7,887 bases of DNA from assembly GCA_004299545.1 (NCBI GenBank), contig SCRB01000421.1, positions 1 through 7,887 on the forward strand. Direction: 5' to 3'. This document shows, piece after piece, positions 6,854 through 7,887 of the stretch (positions are counted from its first letter, which is position 1; every line of letters starts with the position of its first letter). Made by a program: the position numbers and the translations under genes. The notes under the pieces were generated by a model. That model did no database searches. It saw only the letters and a program-made list of their open reading frames with translations, and had not been told where the DNA came from. This DNA comes from Rhizobiaceae bacterium. Lineage in GTDB: Bacteria > Pseudomonadota > Alphaproteobacteria > Rhizobiales > Rhizobiaceae.

Positions 6854-7887
6854 GTGACGGACGAAGTGACCAATCAATCGCCGCCGATGACGGGTGGCAA
6901 TGCCTGGCGCGGCGATCCGTTGCTGGTCCAGCTTGGCGAGGATTTTTCCGATTCCGTCAGGCAGGATTTGAACGCGCTCGGACGTTTCGTCCTGACGCAG
7001 GAAGCACAGGACCTCGCGCGGCTCGCCAATTCCGAAATGCCGAAGCTGCGTACGCATGACCGGCAGGGTAGGCGGCTCGATATTGTCGAATACCATCCCG
7101 CTTATCATGCGCTCATGCGGCGCTCGATCGCCAACGGACTGCATTCTTCCATCTGGGAAAACGCCGAGGCGGAGAAAGGCAAGCGCCATCAGGTGCGGGC
7201 CGCCCGCTTCTACCTCACCGCCGAACTGGAAGCCGGGCATCTTTGCCCGATCACGATGACGAGCGCTTCGCTTGGCGCGTTGATGGCGAACCCGAAGCTT
7301 TTCCGCGAATGGGCGCCGCGTGTCACCACACGCAAATACGACCAGTCGCAGAAGCCGCCGGTCGAGAAGGCCGGGCTGACGCTCGGCATGGGCATGACGG
7401 AAAAGCAGGGCGGAACCGATGTCCGCGCCAACCAGACGCGTGCCGAACCGGCGGGCAACGGCTTTTACCGCCTGACCGGCCATAAATGGTTCATGTCAGC
7501 GCCGATGTCTGACGCTTTTCTTGTTCTGGCGCAGGTGCAGGAGGGGCTTTCCTGCTTTCTCGTGCCGCGCCTCCTTGCCGCCCCGAAGGGCAACGGCTTT
7601 CGCTTCCAGCGCCTGAAGGACAAACTCGGCAATCGTTCCAACGCCTCGTCCGAGGTCGAATTCGACGGTGCGATCGGCGAGATGATCGGCTCGGCGGGTG
7701 AGGGTGTGCGCACCATCATGGACATGGTGACGCTGACGAGGCTCGACTGCGCCATTGCGTCCGCGGCTCTCATGCGCGCCGGGCTGGCCGAGGCCGTGCA
7801 TCATGCCCGCTACCGCAAGGTCTTCGGCAAATTGCTGATCGACCAGCCGCTGATGCAGCGTGTGCTCGCCGACATGGCGCTCGACGT
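6854..7887 (+). CDS. aidB: AidB-like acyl-CoA dehydrogenase (3' end outside window)
   Basis: The first 344 residues are visible; the frame is still open at the window end. AidB of E. coli (541 residues) is an FAD-containing acyl-CoA dehydrogenase homologue induced in the adaptive response to DNA alkylation. It binds DNA and is thought to limit alkylation damage, though its exact activity is unsettled. The match to AidB rather than to metabolic acyl-CoA dehydrogenases rests on several blocks: HLCPITMTSAS (129-139), the flavin-site GMGMTEKQGGTDV (178-190), GHKWFMSAP, RLKDKLGNRSNAS (253-265), TRLDCA (295-300) and a VFGKLLIDQPLMQ segment near the end. The N-terminus appears shorter than in E. coli AidB, beginning MTDEVTNQSPP, which I recall as usual for rhizobial members. 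The C-terminal region that carries the DNA-binding surface in E. coli AidB is not in the window, so DNA binding cannot be judged. It follows mfd by 108 bases on the same strand, far enough for its own promoter. The GTG start is chosen by the upstream AGGACGGG and by homology beginning soon after. Confidence 0.9.
   Translation, partial: MTDEVTNQSPPMTGGNAWRGDPLLVQLGEDFSDSVRQDLNALGRFVLTQEAQDLARLANSEMPKLRTHDRQGRRLDIVEYHPAYHALMRRSIANGLHSSIWENAEAEKGKRHQVRAARFYLTAELEAGHLCPITMTSASLGALMANPKLFREWAPRVTTRKYDQSQKPPVEKAGLTLGMGMTEKQGGTDVRANQTRAEPAGNGFYRLTGHKWFMSAPMSDAFLVLAQVQEGLSCFLVPRLLAAPKGNGFRFQRLKDKLGNRSNASSEVEFDGAIGEMIGSAGEGVRTIMDMVTLTRLDCAIASAALMRAGLAEAVHHARYRKVFGKLLIDQPLMQRVLADMALD

Noticed and set aside
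1..7887. Mobile element, CRISPR array, tRNA or rRNA, toxin-antitoxin or defence system
   Set aside because: No transposase, integrase, spaced direct repeats, cloverleaf sequence or rRNA segment was seen. All long coding stretches are accounted for by five housekeeping-type genes.

Overview
The window is roughly 60% GC and reads as an ordinary chromosomal housekeeping segment from an alphaproteobacterium. It most resembles the Rhizobiales (Hyphomicrobiales), probably Rhizobiaceae or a close relative. The reasons are the protein wording of every gene, a promoter fitting the rhizobial housekeeping consensus (CTTGAC-N17-CTATAT), and a copy of a palindromic repeat I recall as widespread in rhizobial genomes. 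I could not fix the genus from sequence alone.

Layout from left to right: (1) the 3' part of a DUF502 membrane protein gene on the + strand (1-636); (2) a 47-base convergent junction filled almost entirely by the imperfect palindrome at 633-671; (3) recG on the - strand (684-2795), full length, with all helicase motifs; (4) a 159-base divergent intergenic region (2796-2954) with a good promoter for the rightward operon, a weaker back-to-back candidate for recG and a hairpin in the putative recG leader; (5) sdhE (2955-3236) and mfd (3251-6745) on the + strand, 14 bases apart and probably one operon; (6) a 108-base gap (6746-6853) with an unusual density of AGGGA/TCCCT words; (7) the first 344 codons of an aidB-like acyl-CoA dehydrogenase gene, cut by the window end.

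Functionally the segment groups three genes linked to genome maintenance. RecG remodels stalled forks and recombination junctions. Mfd removes stalled RNA polymerase and recruits nucleotide excision repair. The AidB-like protein belongs to the alkylation-response branch of the acyl-CoA dehydrogenase family. RecG and Mfd are related superfamily 2 translocases that share the C-terminal TRG module. SdhE, the flavinylation chaperone for succinate dehydrogenase, heads the mfd operon.

I see no mobile element, CRISPR array, RNA gene, defence system or clearly new system here. The best candidates for a second look are non-coding: the junction repeat, the divergent promoter region and the repeated words before the aidB-like gene. 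The very long antisense reading frames over mfd and recG are explained by high-GC codon bias and are not annotated as genes.
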